Shown piece after piece: positions 32,822-43,419 of a DNA stretch of 64,000 nucleotides (within the stretch, counting starts at the first letter, position 1; every line of letters starts with the position of its first letter). A program made the translations under genes and the position numbers. The stretch spans positions 186,001 through 250,000 of the forward strand of contig NC_089575.1 of assembly GCF_040115645.1 (NCBI RefSeq). Reading direction: 5' to 3'. This DNA comes from Euwallacea fornicatus. Its lineage: Eukaryota; Arthropoda; Insecta; Coleoptera; Curculionidae. The notes under the pieces are model-generated. The model was not told the DNA's origin. It did no database searches and worked only from the letters and a program-made list of their open reading frames with translations.

Positions 32822-33762
32822 CAGGGTGATTCAGAATTATCGATAGAGGTAACAGATTATCGAAAAATAAATATAGCTTACTTAATAAAAAATGGTCTTA
32901 AGACCCGTTATTTCTGAGATACAGAGTATTAAAATTCTACTTTTTTTTCTTTTTTTTAGTTTATTTTAAAACTACTGGGATTATTGAAATAAAAATTGTT
33001 GTATCTTTGTTTCGTGCCTCCTCGTTTCCCTGATTTGACCCCCCTTGATTATTTTCTTTGGGGTCATGTGAAGGGTTTAGTGTACACGAAACCAGTAATA
33101 AATGTTGAAGAATTAAGTGAAAGAATTTTCAATGCTTTTGATGTGATTCGGAATACCCCAGGAATGTTCCAAAGGGTACAACAAAACTTGTAACAACGGT
33201 GCAATTTATGTATTGACCAACGCGGTCATCATTTTGAACATTTATTGTAATATTAGTGTTTATTTCATTGTAATTAGATAGTATTAAAAGCAATGATAGA
33301 AACACCTCAGATTTAAAAAAAAAGCATTTAAAGTCGATATGACAATAATTGTCATTTTTCTGGACAACCGTTCACTTTAGAGTATTTTACTGAGAGTAAC
33401 TTTTTTATGCAGAATTGACAGTTCTTTAATATTCTTGAACTCTTTTACCGATAAATCTAAATTTCAAAAAGTTTTCGATGAAAATGTGTAATGATACTCG
33501 TATAACTAGTGCCCTCTATTATGTACAAAATTTCAATTTTGCCCATCAAATTTATCGGATTTCGAAACGAAGACACACCAATTTTCATTTCAACAGTTCC
33601 AGTAATTTTAAAATAAACTAAAAAAAAAGAAAAAAACGTAGAATTTTAACACCTTATATCTCAGAAACGACGGGTCGTAAGACGATCTTTTATTAAACTA
33701 TATTTATTTTTCGATAATCTGTTACCTCTATCGATTTGTCACCATAATTCTCAAACACCCTG
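32822..33762 (+). mobile_element. Deleted DD41D derivative keeping the C-terminus
   Basis: 941 bp with ends ACAGGGTGATTCAG and its inverted partner; the right TA is at 33,763 and the left one is mutated. The arms are closely related to those of the larger element at 49,515-54,169 (shared GATAATCTGTTACCTCTATCGA-like and AGACCCGTYATTYCTGAGAT-like blocks), so this is a short derivative of that family. Confidence 0.85.
32996..33193 (+). pseudogene. DD41D transposase C-terminal remnant
   Basis: The frame begins inside arm sequence and enters the transposase at PPRFPDLTPLDYFLWG (third catalytic Asp block), then reads VYTKPVINVEELSERIFNAFDVIRN to a stop. Everything upstream, including the first two catalytic residues, is deleted. 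Confidence 0.8.
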
Positions 33763-33813
33763 TATATATTATATTTTTTTATTTAATTTTTTTAATTTTA
33801 TATCTCCTCTATA

Positions 33814-35368
33814 CAGGGTGTCTCTAAAAGGTCTGTAAAAAATTCTACCACAGATATTTGAGGTCAAAACATAACGATTTAACCCAATTTACCTTAGTCC
33901 AAAAGTGGACGGTTTTCGAAATACAGGGCGTCAAAGAGAAAACAAAAAAAAGCAAAAAAAATTAATTTCTTGGTTGGTAATGCTGCTATCTACACAAAAT
34001 GTCATATCGGGCGGTTTTTGGGGATAAGAAATCAGAATCCGTTTACATTTTCGATGCACAATGTAGAGGGCGTTGTCAGCGCTCGATGAACCCTCTTTAA
34101 AAGGGCATCACTTTTTCATCACCCGGTATAAAATTTATTTATGACTAAACTACATTTTTTAAGGAAAAAAAGTCTCTTGTTAAAAATCTCTACGAGGCTT
34201 CCTTCTTGAGATATTTGAAGCTTAAAGTTCGTTGCATGTCTTGAACAATAATTTTAATGTACTACATATCTATTCTTACAGTTTGTGGTACATTATCAAC
34301 ATGAATTTAAGATTAATGTGTGGGCAGGAATAATTGACAATTTTATTATTGGTCCTGTCATTTTGCCGCCCCGATTAAGTGGTGAAAGTTATTTGGAACA
34401 TATTCAAAATATGATGCCAGAATTATTGGAAGATCTTCCTTTACAACTTCGACAAGATATGTGGTTTCTGCACGACGGTGCTCCGCCACATTTTACTATA
34501 AATGTGCGCAACTATTTAAATCAACAGTACCCACGAAGATGGATAGGTAGAGGAAATGATGCTCCGGTAGCATGGCCACCGCGCTCACCGGATTTAACTC
34601 CGATGGATTATTTTTTATGAGGGACTCTAAAATCTATGGTATACTTCACGGCCATAAATAGTGAAGAGGAACTATGGGAACAAAATCAAAATGCAGTAAA
34701 CATTTTAAAGAACGAGGAAGAATTGATGATTAGAGTACATTTTAATTTCTTGCGTCGGATTAATCTTTGTACGCAAGTCAATGATGGTCATTTCGAACAT
34801 CTACTAAAAGTATAATTTTTTCGTGTTTATGTTTGGTATCTATGTTTTCAAGTAATTTTTAATCTATTTTTAAGTTTTGATTTTGTTCGATCCAACTGTA
34901 AGAATAAATATGTAGTACATTAAAATTATTGTTCAAGACATGCAGCGAACTTTAAGCTTCAAATATCTCAAGAAGGAAGCCTCGTAGAGATTTTTAACAA
35001 GAGACTTTTTTTCGTCGTTCCTTAAAAAATGTAGTTTAGTCATAAATAAATTTTATACCGGGTGATGAAAAAGTTATGCCCTTTTAAAGAGGGTTCATCG
35101 AGCGCTGACAACGCCCTCTACATTGTGCATCGAAAATGTAAACGGATTCTGATTTCTTATCCCCAAAACCGCCCGATACGACATTTTGTGTAGATAGCAG
35201 CATTACCAACCAAGAAATAATTTTTTTTGCTTTTTTTTGTTTTCACTTTGACGCCCTATATTTCGAAAACCGTCCACTTTTGGACTAAGGTAAATTGAGT
35301 TAAATCGTCATGTTTTGACCTCTGAAATCTGTGGTAGAATTTTGTATAGACCTTTTAGAGACACCCTG
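33814..35368 (+). mobile_element. Deleted DD41D-like element with ~470 bp TIRs
   Basis: 1,555 bp, ends ACAGGGTGTCTC and GAGACACCCTGT with TA at both sides (33,812 and 35,369). The arms, about 33,814-34,283 and 34,896-35,368, are near-identical inverted copies and make up most of the element. It lies about 330 bp upstream of the first visible exon of transporter copy A. Confidence 0.9.
34285..34815 (+). pseudogene. DD41D-like transposase C-terminal half
   Basis: One frame with a single in-frame TGA (34,618) where WG is expected. It reads KINVWAGIIDNFIIGPV, LPELLEDLPLQLRQDMWFLHDGAPPHF (second D), RRWIGRGND and WPPRSPDLTPMDYFL (third D), then a C-terminal tail ending GHFEHLLK. The N-terminal HTH and the first catalytic Asp are missing. 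The spacing between second and third Asp is 43 by my count, two more than in the others. Confidence 0.8.
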
Positions 35369-35370
35369 TA

Positions 35371-35698
35371 TATACTTCCTTATATCTCAGTGACGTTGCT
35401 CGTCAGCCCAATGTTTGTAGGAACTTTTTTTACAATTTTTGGCTCTACTTTCACCTCCTTAAATGTTGCACTTTTCCGAACATCCCGTATAACACAATAG
35501 AATCCCAAAATAACCAAAAATGCAGGGTGTCTCCTTTTCAAATTCAACTCACTATTTGTCAACCCGAGAGTAACATAATATTCAAAACACTCCAAAAAAT
35601 CCATAATGTCTTGTATAATTCGTTAAAATTAATAAACGAAATAATAAAAAACTTAGTTTTCATCCACTTTGCGTTGTGGCCCACTGTGCTGATTGCAG
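35371..35698. other. Sequence upstream of transporter copy A
   Basis: AT-rich, with a GCAGGGTGTCTC end near 35,522 that lacks a partner. The last 40 bases are moderately pyrimidine-rich before a CAG that I take as the splice acceptor for the next exon. No start codon in the transporter frame was found here. Confidence 0.4.
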
Positions 35699-37086
35699 AA
35701 AATATGTTCTAGCTACGTTAATTACCTTCATCGCCGGAACCAGTTTAACGTGGACTTCACCAGAAATCGGGTACCTTAACTCAACGGATACGGGAGTCTT
35801 TGATGAGTCTCTTACACGCAATGATTCTTCTTGGATAAACGCAGTTCTATCGATTGGTGCAGCATTGGGTCCTTTTATATTTGGATACTTGGCAGATCGA
35901 ATTGGAAGGAAGAATACCTTACTGTCCCTGGCCATACCTTTCGGTCTCAGTTCTCTTGCCTGTGCGTTTGCCAACAAAGTAATTGGTTGTTATCTATTTA
36001 ATAATAATATACATTTTCTTAACGTTTTAGGTGCCAGAATTTTTAATAGCGAGGTTAATAACGGGACTTGGCGTCGGTGGAACTTTTACCGTCTTACCAA
36101 TGTACATAAGTGAAATGTCCTTAAATGAGCATCGAGGTGTCCTAGGGGCAGCCATGAATATCTATATTTGCACTGGACTTACATTCACATATGTTGTCGG
36201 CAACTTCGTCAGCAAAGTCATGATCTTCAATCTGCTTCTGGCTGCTCTCGCAGCAATTTTCTTTATCTTGTTCTTACTACTCGGATCTGAAACACCCCAT
36301 TATTACGTACAAAAAAATAAGCATGATTTGGCCAAGCAAGCATTGCTCAAAATTAGAGATGCGTCTGAAGATGAAGTAGAAAAGGAGCTAGAATTGATTC
36401 GAATTGAAATTGAAAAGGAAGAACGTGGTAGCATGTTGGATATCTTCAGAAGTAAAGGCTCTACAAAAGCCTTCATTATAGGCAGCGGTTTAGTGTTTTT
36501 CCAGCAGACGTCTGGTATTAATGCTGTGCTTTCCTTCGCTCAGACTATTTTCGAACAAGCTGGGTCATCCTTGGAACCCGCATACTGTTCGATGGTTATC
36601 GGTTCGGTACAGTTTGGGACCAGTTTTATTACCCCCGTCGTCTCCAATTTACTAGGGCGCAAAGTCTTATTAATTTTTTCAGCCATCGGAATGGCTTTGA
36701 GTGAAAGCATTTTAGGAATCTACGGAATACTAAAAGACCATGACCAAGATTCCGTAAGCAATCTCAACTTCCTGCCAATCTTATCAATGGTACTCTACAT
36801 AATAACTTACAACGTAGGTTTTGGACCGGTACCGTGGGTACTAATGGGTGAGTTGTTTCCCAACAGTATCAAATCTTCCGCAAGTGCTTTAGCTACCGCA
36901 GTGTGCTGGATCACAAGTTTTGTTATAACAAAATGGTACCCGGAAGTGGCGGCCACTTTAGGACAAGGGGCATGTTTCGTAGGGTTTGCAACTTTTTCGC
37001 TATTGGCAGGAGTGTTTGTTCAATTCGTGGTATTGGAGACCAAGGGGAAGACTTTAGCAGAGATTCAAAACGACCTGAATAAATAA
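35699..37086 (+). CDS. Tret1-like sugar/trehalose transporter, copy A (first exon missing)
   Basis: Major facilitator superfamily sugar carrier of the insect Tret1 type, expected in the plasma membrane. Two exons, 35,699-35,978 and 36,031-37,086 (stop TAA), flank a 52-base GT-AG intron in phase 0. Seen in order: TSPEIGYL after helix 1, LADRIGRKNTLL (helix 2-3 loop signature), LITGLGVGGTFTVLPMYISE, SETPHYYVQ (PESPRWL position), FFQQTSGINAVLSF, GFGPVPWVLMGELFP and LETKGKTLAEIQ at the end. This gives about 445 residues without the N-terminal tail; the family is usually near 500. The exon start assumes the AG at 35,697-35,698. No upstream ATG exon was found, so the first exon may lie beyond the adjacent transposons or be lost. 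Copy B is a tandem paralogue. Confidence 0.88.
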
Positions 37087-37980
37087 GATGAAATAATGTA
37101 ATGGAGAATTACTTTGTTGTTAATTTATTGATAATTAAAGATGTATTCTTATTTTCAATGAAGTTTTTCTATCGCTTATTTGCAAAATGAGTTCATATTA
37201 CCACAATGTTTTTAAAGGTTTCGTCTTTGGGAGCAGGTCCATGCACAATATTCCACTCGACCAACCAACCAATAAAATTCCTTCTAGCTGATAATTAAAT
37301 CCCATATTGCTCATTTTAAAAAATTGTATTTAAGGAATTTTTTAGAGGTATTTTTTTAACGGATCACACTGTATATTACAACATTTTTGAGTTTTTTTAT
37401 GTTCAATCGAAAATTAAAAAAAAAACTTATATTTTGAAAAACATTTTTTTCTTTTCTTAATCTTATATTGTGAAGTAGTTGCAAGTGAAGTGAAGCAAAA
37501 TGCTTAATACTCTCCCACTGCAACGTTTCCCCTTCTACAACTGGACTGTCAACATAAACTTTCTTTTTTCTTATGTGCGGCACGTTGAATGGGCATATTT
37601 TTGAATTCAGCTTTTTATGATTTGGACGATGTACATACGTATATGAAAAAGAAAACTCTGCACCTTAATTATTTTTTTCAATTTACTCTTTTTCAATTTG
37701 TCTTGTAAATACAGTACGTTTTTTTTTTCAAGATTTAAAGCCTCATATTTTTAACACCGTACTGGCGCTATATTGACGCTATTTTGGCAATTAGGTGATA
37801 AGAGTCTATTAAAATACATAAAATAATAAAGGATAGGAGACATGTTTTTTAGGGTTTCCAATGAACAAGTTATACAGGGAGATGTTCATAGAAAATACTA
37901 GTTGTTTCTGATGTTGTTGTCAACTACTGTGATTGCAGTTGATAATCGCTTTGATTTCGACGCTTAAGGAAGACAAGTCG
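37087..37980. other. 3' flank of copy A, no gene seen
   Basis: An AATAAA overlaps the stop codon of copy A, and an ATTAAA-type signal lies near 37,134; either could serve polyadenylation. A CACACTGTA-like solo end occurs near 37,366. The remainder is AT-rich with no motif. Confidence 0.4.
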
Positions 37981-37984
37981 CGTA

Positions 37985-38830
37985 TAAAATGCATTGTAGT
38001 ATATCGTGTGGCTCTAAATTGAACCCCTCTGTTAACTTTTTAAGAAATTTATATACTTTTAAATTCAAAACCAGCGTTAAATAGGATAAAAAGTGAAATT
38101 TTTTGACATTTGCATTTTTTTTAATGTCGCTTACGTTACCGGTAGCGCAAAATTGCCGATTTTTAAAAATTAAAAAAAAAACAAGTCAAATGACTCCTCA
38201 AATAAAAAGTTTTTCAAAACCGTATTGAATGGTGTTTTGTGATTCAAAAACTATTGATTAGTTTTTGAAAAAGATACGTATAAATTTGGCAAAAATGCAA
38301 GAAAAAGTGAGCTAAATATTACGTAAACGATAAAAAAAACTTGTTTGCTGATCGGAAATTGGTTGGTTTTCGATTTTGTACTCACTTCTTGGTCTTTGGT
38401 TATTTATTTTTTAATGTTTTTTTTTAACCAAAGAGTGTTTGTAAACATAAAATCGGAAGCAAAATAATTTCTAATCAACACACACGTTTTTTTATAGTTT
38501 ACCTGCTATTTGACTTTATTTTTATTGCATATTTTACGAAAGTAATAACTATTTTTCTTAAAACTAATCGATAAATTTTCTAAGGCAATGCAGCATTTAA
38601 TATAGTTTTGAAAAACCTTTTATCTGAGGTGTCGTTTCTCTCATGTGCAAATTTTTAAAAATTAACCATTTTATGCTACCAGTGACGTAAGCTTCATTTA
38701 AAAAAATAAATAAAAGTATGAAGAAGATAGTACTTTTTGCCCTATTTAGTGCTGCTTAAAAAAAATTGTTAAAAAGCTAAAAAGAGGGGTAATTATTTAG
38801 AACGGCGCGATAGCATATTTTACATGGATC
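37985..38830. mobile_element. Fold-back element with ~390 bp arms
   Basis: The left arm, about 37,985-38,395, pairs with the right arm, about 38,420-38,830. Matching blocks include GCTTACGT.AC.GGTAGC and AAATAGG.AAAAAGT. The arms are about 75-80% identical by eye and nearly meet, so the whole element is one imperfect palindrome. No CACCCTGT-type end or coding motif is seen, so it belongs to a different class from the MITEs around it. Confidence 0.7.
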
Positions 38831-39243
38831 ATTATAGCAGAAACGTCCTGAAGTAGAAAAACATCAAAACAAAGCATTACTGAAACTTTTGACTTTTAAA
38901 TAACACGTGATCACGCACCCACGAGTAAACGGAAGTTAAAATACCCAAAAATCACAGATTTTCCTTCAAGCAAAATAAGCATATCCAACAACAACGCCCA
39001 TGATGTAATATATAATTTTAACGGTTCCCGTTCCTAATACTCATATGAAATTTTATCTGAGAATGAAACTATGCTACTTTTTTAATTTTCTGAAAATTCC
39101 GAAGATGCGCTGATAGCAATTCAGGTAAAACCCTTTTTCACGTTAAGGGCAGGGCGTTACAATCTAAAAAACAAGCTGAACGACTTTGTTTAGCTGGATT
39201 AAATTCTCCAAAAAATTTTGTAGAAAAGAAAAAAATATATATA
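38831..39243. other. Spacer, no gene seen
   Basis: AT-rich sequence between two repeat elements, with no frame or motif of note. Confidence 0.35.
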
Positions 39244-39245
39244 TA

Positions 39246-39958
39246 CAGAGTGTTTCCTAAGTACGGTACATAACTTCGGGAGCATATTCTACAGCTAAAA
39301 TAAAGGTAATTTTGTTATATAAACTATATCCCAAAAATGCTTCGTTGCGGAACTACAGGCTGTGAAAATTTTATTAAAAAATTACAATTTTTTAAATATT
39401 TTAGAAACTAGTTGAGACATTTTGATGAACTTTTAATAAAACAGGCAAGTACACAACAAAAAAATTCTTATCTTCATGCAAGTATTTCTTCTCTTAAAAA
39501 TAATAAAAAAGAATGAAAAAATTTAGCTACAATGTTTTTTATTTATTTAGTCGAAAACGGTGCGTCCTACGAAAAAAAGTCAAGAAAACTTTTTTCTTCC
39601 AAACCGGACACATAATTAAAAAGAAACAAAATATTGGAAAAGAATAGTGGCGTACCACATTTTTCCTTTAAAATATCCGGTAATTATCCTGCTCGCACAC
39701 CACTGTTTACACAACAGCCACTATTTTTAGCGTAAAATACGCACCGTTGCTAACTCTCAAACCCTGCAAAAAAATTCATTAAAATGTCTCGAGTAGTTTC
39801 TAAAATATTAAAAAAATTGTAATTTTTTAATGAAATTTGCACACCCTGTATTTCCGCAACGAAGCATTTTTGGGATATAGTCTATATAACAAAATCACCT
39901 TTATTTTAGCTGTAGAATACGCTCCCGAAATTATGTACCGTACTTCGGAAACACCCTG
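39246..39958. mobile_element. MITE, 713 bp, ~190 bp TIRs
   Basis: Ends ACAGAGTGTTTCC and GAAACACCCTGT with TA duplicated (39,244 and 39,959). The arms pair over about 190 bases, including a CTTCGTTGCGGAA-type block. The interior has no transposase similarity. Confidence 0.88.
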
Positions 39959-39961
39959 TAT

Positions 39962-42595
39962 ATATACATATTTATAATTATAGAAAAGGCTATTGACCTC
40001 GTTGGGCTTTTCGCCCGTGATCTACTATTTTACATTTTTTTATAATTTGAAATAAACAATAATTCAGCTAATAAATGGAAAAAAGAAGGAAAGAAACAAA
40101 AATTATGATTCATGGAAACATTCCAAAAGCGTGATGGAGGGAAAGAAGAAGCTATTATAGATTGTTTTGTCTGTCTGGTTAAGCATAAAGGGGTCAATAT
40201 GCTCTAATTCTCTAGCCTCTCCGTAATTTTTGTCATGTGTGCGTTCATATAACAGTTTGTTAGGGGGGTTGGGTAGCGAGTTGTTATGGTGGGTTATTTT
40301 CGTTATCATTCTCAGTGCAATTTGTTGTCTTGTTTGTACAAATTGTTTGGTTTTTCTTGTTGCGTTTGCTCTGTGAATGTATCCATAGTCTAATAGAGGG
40401 CTACAAATGGATTTGTAAATCTTTGTTGCCGTTTTAGCGCTGATCCCTTTGTTTTTGTAAGTTAACGTACAGAAGCGTTTAACTCTTCATAATTTCTGTT
40501 CTGTTATTTTCTAAGTGTTCGTTAAATTTTATTTTTTTGTTCATCGCCATACCTAAGTATTTGACTAGATTTTTAAGATCTGTTGTATATCTGTCAGCAG
40601 TTATAGTTGGTGAGTCAGCTTTGATATTGGTGGTTGGTAAGCAGTAGATGGTTTTTGGAAGGATTTGGTGTTAATATTCATTTGTAGACCATGTCATGGT
40701 CTTATTTGTTAGTATCTGTAGTCTAGATGCGGCTTTGTTTATGTTTTTGTCATGTACAATAAGTGCCGTGTCTCTCAGCGTATTGTAATATGTGTAAATA
40801 TCCTGTCTACTTCGTTTTTGTCCAGTAAGTTATGGTTGTGTATGATGTGGCAATATATACAGGGTGTTCCAGTTTATAATAGCAGGACTTTAACAGTCGA
40901 TAGAAGACCTTTTCTTAAGATGAAAATGCAATATAAATATATATTGAAAACGACTCAGTTTTTGAGATACAGGATGGCAAACTTGACTTTTTTTCATTTT
41001 TTTTTAATAATTACTCAATTATTAAGATACAACCATGACATTTGGTATTTTGGAATTCTTCGCAGCGCCGAATATATATTTGTTAAAATTTTCGTCAGAA
41101 GGCGCCATATGCAACATACTAATGAATGTTCAAATAATGATAACTTTTTTGAGCCTCCTTGTAGAAACTTTTTTTTAATCATAATGGATTCCCCGTTCAT
41201 TTTTTCCGAAAAATGGTATTCTCACTATAAATTGCTAAAGGTCACTGTTTTCGAAATATTTTGAATTTCGTCCCTAATAGTACGACCTGCTACCACAGGG
41301 TAGTTGGGTTGGATAGCAAATAGTTTATTTCGCAAATTTCTTTATATCTAATAAATGTTAAAATATTTTTTTAATTCATTTAACAACGTTATTAATATGA
41401 TGACTATTACATTTAACATTATTTATTTATTACATTAGTAGTATTAGTACAACTCCCCTGTGGAAGCAGGTCGTAGTACTATGGACCAAATTAAAAATAT
41501 TTCAAAAACAGTGACTTTTAGCAATTTATAACAAGAGTATCATTTTTAGGAAGAAATTAGTGGGGAATCCGTTTTGATTCAAAAAAAAAGTTGCTACAAG
41601 GAGGTACAAAAAAGTGATCATTGTCTTAACATTCTCTAGTATGTTGCCTACAGCGCCCTCTGTAAATTTGACGAAAATTTTAACAAATATAAATTCGGCA
41701 CTGCGAAAAATTCCAAAATACCAAATTCCATGAGTGTATCTTAATAAATGCGTGAATTATTTAAAAAAAATGAAAAAAAGTCAAGTTTGCCATCCTGTAT
41801 CTCAAAAGCTGAGCCGTTTTCAATATATATTTATATTACAGTTTCATCTTAAGAAAAGGTCTTCTATCGACTGTTAAAGTCCTGCTACTATAAACTGGAA
41901 CACCCTGTATTGTATAAGAAAGGTGAGAGTGGCGAGCCCTGTCGGAGTCCTTGTTCGGGAGAAAAGGGAAAGGAAAGAGTGTTGTCAATACGTATCTCTA
42001 GTTGTCTGTCTTTTAAGTAAGTCTTTAATTAAATATATTAAATACTTTGGTATCTGTAATTGATAGAGTTTGTAGAAGAGACCCCTGTGCTAGACACTGT
42101 CAAATGCCTTATTGAAGTCCATAAATAAGCATTCTGATTTTCCTCCCTTAAGCTGGGTTGTTATGATGTTGTTCGTGAGGATAATGAATGGGTGAATAGT
42201 GCAGTGTCTTGGTTTGAATCCAAATTAATAGTCGAGAGTATGTTTCCCAATAAGTAGTTGAAGACTATGTTTAATAATGTTTTCAAATATTTTGCTTAGC
42301 ACCGGGAACAACGTGATTGGTATGTAGTTTTATGTGTGTTTCATCTAGTTCATTTTTTGGTATGGGTATTATTATACCATTCTTCTAAGATTTAGGGATT
42401 TTTTGTATTTTAATGCGGTCGTTCATTTGGTGTAGGATCAATTGGTATGTTTCTTGGGTCAAGTTTTTAATTATGTTGTTTTTAATTTTATCTTTTTCTG
42501 GTGCTGCCAGAAAATAAAACATTTTTAAATTAAGTTTTCCTAAGGGCAGAGGTGTACCTACGAACTGAAACAAAACTAAAAACATAAAATCAGAT
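39962..42595 (-). mobile_element. Jockey-like LINE fragment (copy B), split by a MITE
   Basis: Minus-strand LINE whose 3' tail is at about 39,965 and whose truncated 5' side is near 42,590. Conserved protein phrases include PEKDKIKNNIIKNLTQETYQL at 42,500, IIIPIPKNE near 42,360, a degenerate FDSV region near 42,100, and a LPNPPNKLLYERT tail near 40,250. Stops and shifts are frequent, so it is an old copy. The MITE at 40,860-41,907 inserted at a TA in the reverse transcriptase region. Confidence 0.8.
40860..41907. mobile_element. MITE, 1,048 bp fold-back, ~450 bp arms
   Basis: Ends ACAGGGTGTTCC and GGAACACCCTGT with TA at both edges (40,858 and 41,908). The arms are near-identical for over 400 bases and meet at a loop of roughly 130 bases around 41,310-41,440. 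A 170-codon frame at 40,752-41,264 is arm sequence plus LINE and not a gene. No transposase motif. Confidence 0.9.
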
Positions 42596-43419
42596 GTTTC
42601 ATTATGAAATGAAATATTTTATTGTTAGCATAAAAGAGGTGGCGAATTGAATTGCTAAAAAATAATCGTCAGTTATCATCATCATCATCATCAGTAGTGA
42701 TATAATTACCGAAAACCTCAAATTTTATACATTTGATATGTCACATTCAAAGGTGATTTTCAAAGGATATTCGTGCTTAGTGCAAACTTTTCATCTTGTA
42801 CAATTAATGTGAGGGAAGATTCAAGGCTACTGACGTAATAGTCAAACAAGAATTGCACAGACTTTACTTAACATAATTTATTTCATGCCCCTCCACTTGA
42901 GGAACAAACCGATAAGCATTGTTAGTTTAAAAATTAAATAACGATTATACATATAAAAACACTCAATTTGAGTGTCAAGTGGGCAATAATAACTGACAAA
43001 TACCATAACTTTCCTCTTACATAAAACGTCGATAAAGAATGAACAAAGTTCATCACTTCAATTTCATTCAATTGAATTACCTCACTTACTTTACCAGATT
43101 TAATTTTCTGCGTTAAACGATTTTCTATTAGATTCAAAAAATTTTAAAAAATTTATCAACACTGTAAAGGATTCCAAAAACTTTTTTTTTTTTTTGAGTT
43201 CACCAAAACGGTAAGGCTTTAGAAACAAATCTAACCATTCAGAAGGTATAGTGCCGCATGGCGTTTTGGACACCTTGTATAGCATAAAATTAAAGTGCAC
43301 CTACTTCAAATTACATTATCTGAAGAGCCCAAGATAACATGCATGGAGCCTGAAGAGGAGTTTACTTGTGTAAGTGTTTCGCCTGAAGAATCATCGCCGA
43401 AAACAGCATTATAGTAGAA
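42596..43419. promoter_or_regulatory. Upstream region of transporter copy B
   Basis: Contains an ATC microsatellite near 42,675-42,695 and a solo ACACCTTGTA end near 43,268-43,279. An upstream ATG near 43,344 opens a short frame and meets GTAAGT at about 43,371, so a non-coding or alternative first exon is possible. Promoter elements could not be located with confidence. Confidence 0.35.

Noticed and set aside
40752..41264. 170-codon plus-strand frame
   Set aside because: It starts in LINE sequence on the wrong strand and continues into the near-identical arm of the MITE at 40,860-41,907; a by-product of low stop density.
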